A DNA stretch of 28,075 nt, taken from the NCBI GenBank assembly GCA_003427395.1, contig BFEA01000275.1, positions 156,863 to 184,937 on the forward strand, in the 5' to 3' direction. Under the pieces are notes generated by a model. It worked only from the letters and a program-made list of their open reading frames with translations. It was not told where the DNA came from and made no database searches. A program made the position numbers and the translations under genes. Shown one piece after another: positions 27,428 to 28,075 of this stretch (position 1 is its first letter; every line of letters begins with the position of its first letter). The DNA comes from Chara braunii (taxonomy: Eukaryota > Streptophyta > Charophyceae > Charales > Characeae).

Positions 27428-27950
27428 TTGGACTGCATTCTTGTGCGGTGCTGTGTCAGTGTGCGGTAAGGTGTTAGCATGGTTATGTGGATCTGCCTTA
27501 GTCACCTCCTATCCCCACCTATCCCCACCATCCCCAAAACCCACCCAGACTACCGCTGTTACAGACTCAATCTCATGTCTTTTGTGTTCTTTATTCAGAA
27601 ATGTGGGGGCATGAGGCTACAGCCCCAACGGCCCCCCCCTTACCAGCACCCCTAGCAAACCCGGGGTCTGTTTAAAAAAAAAAAGAAAAAGAAACGGGAA
27701 CCAGGTAAAACTGCCTACAGTCTAGATCCATTGATCTTTTTTCTGGCCGAGAGACTGCCCTTCACTTTTCTATGGGTCCAACCTTCTCAAAAAGGGGTCC
27801 TTGAATGTCCGTTTTACGGCACAGGCCCCCCATTGAGGCCATATTTTTGCTGGGCTATTGTGCGTGAATATGGTGGTAAAGATGGTCATGCTCCAGTTGG
27901 CCAGGGTCGTGCTACCTGTCTTTCTCTCCCCATCGCCCAGCCCATCTCTC
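27428..27950. other. Unassigned stretch
   Basis: No recognised coding or RNA feature. An A11 tract with interruptions lies at 27674-27695. Confidence 0.4.
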
Positions 27951-27974
27951 TTTTTTTTTTTTTTTTTTTTTTTT
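27951..27974 (-). repeat. T24 tract: probable poly(A) tail of a minus-strand insertion
   Basis: Twenty-four T on the plus strand. The sequence to its right, read on the minus strand, runs straight into the A24. The left flank is CAGCCCATCTCTC; the matching duplication would lie beyond the window. Confidence 0.6.
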
Positions 27975-28075
27975 GTTGAAAAAGTCCAGGGTGTTGTAGA
28001 GGCCAGTCAGTGTGTGCACAGTGATCACCTGGAACTGTGAGCCGTGGGTGTCCTGGAATATGAGACCACCTCCCA
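27975..28075 (-). CDS. Partial unrecognised reading frame running off the window
   Basis: One minus-strand frame is open from the window edge to the poly(A) tract. It reads like folded protein, with short segments such as GGLIFQDTHGSQFQV and TVHTLTGLYNTLDFFN. There is no stop before the A-run, which then codes for lysine. It could be the end of a retroelement protein or a retroposed transcript fragment. With only about 33 codons visible I cannot assign a family. Confidence 0.3.

Overview
This is eukaryotic repeat-rich intergenic DNA. I find no intact host gene, no rRNA and no canonical tRNA. The coding signal comes almost entirely from two decayed non-LTR retrotransposons (LINEs) of one family. 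Their ORF1 has a plant-type layout (DUF4283-like core followed by a zinc knuckle) and their ORF2 is APE endonuclease, reverse transcriptase and a zf-RVT-like zinc motif. This suggests a streptophyte (land plant or charophyte alga), but I cannot name the species. The window is an assembled draft: it has a 90-base N gap inside a GA microsatellite, one isolated N, and a perfect 38-bp Nextera mate-pair junction adapter left in the sequence at 19786-19823.

Layout. 1-2510: poly-G tract, a tRNA-derived SINE head on the minus strand, and two tandem copies of a ~466-bp repeat (R1). 2560-11438: LINE copy 1 on the minus strand, with a 3' UTR carrying a 196-bp tandem duplication and a 12-bp-stem hairpin, ORF2 (3287-7663) and a very long ORF1 (7602-11438). 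11640-12590: purine-rich tandem repeats upstream of its ORF1. 12600-16440: repeat clusters, including (GA)n, a SINE-like family in three copies, and 291-bp and 118-bp tandem repeats. 17180-18870: a nest of non-autonomous DNA elements, namely a foldback element with long inverted repeats and a small TIR element inserted inside a related one. 19264-21105: a weak gag-like remnant, the adapter artefact and a three-copy GA-rich repeat. 21325-23789: a composite retroposon with poly(A) tail and a 14-bp target-site duplication. 23897-27341: LINE copy 2 on the plus strand, nearly complete for ORF1 and cut off a few codons into the ORF2 endonuclease. The right edge holds the poly(A)-tailed end of another minus-strand insertion.

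The main biological observation is the LINE ORF1. In both copies one reading frame runs for about 1,100-1,280 codons, interrupted only by scattered stops and indels. After the DUF4283-like/zinc-knuckle part come two further modules, conserved between the diverged copies, that I do not recognise. Both copies have an in-frame TGA followed by CCA between the two extra modules, which may be a real ORF boundary or a readthrough site. The composite retroposon at 21339-23775 shares a short 3' segment with LINE copy 1, so it may have been mobilised by this LINE family.
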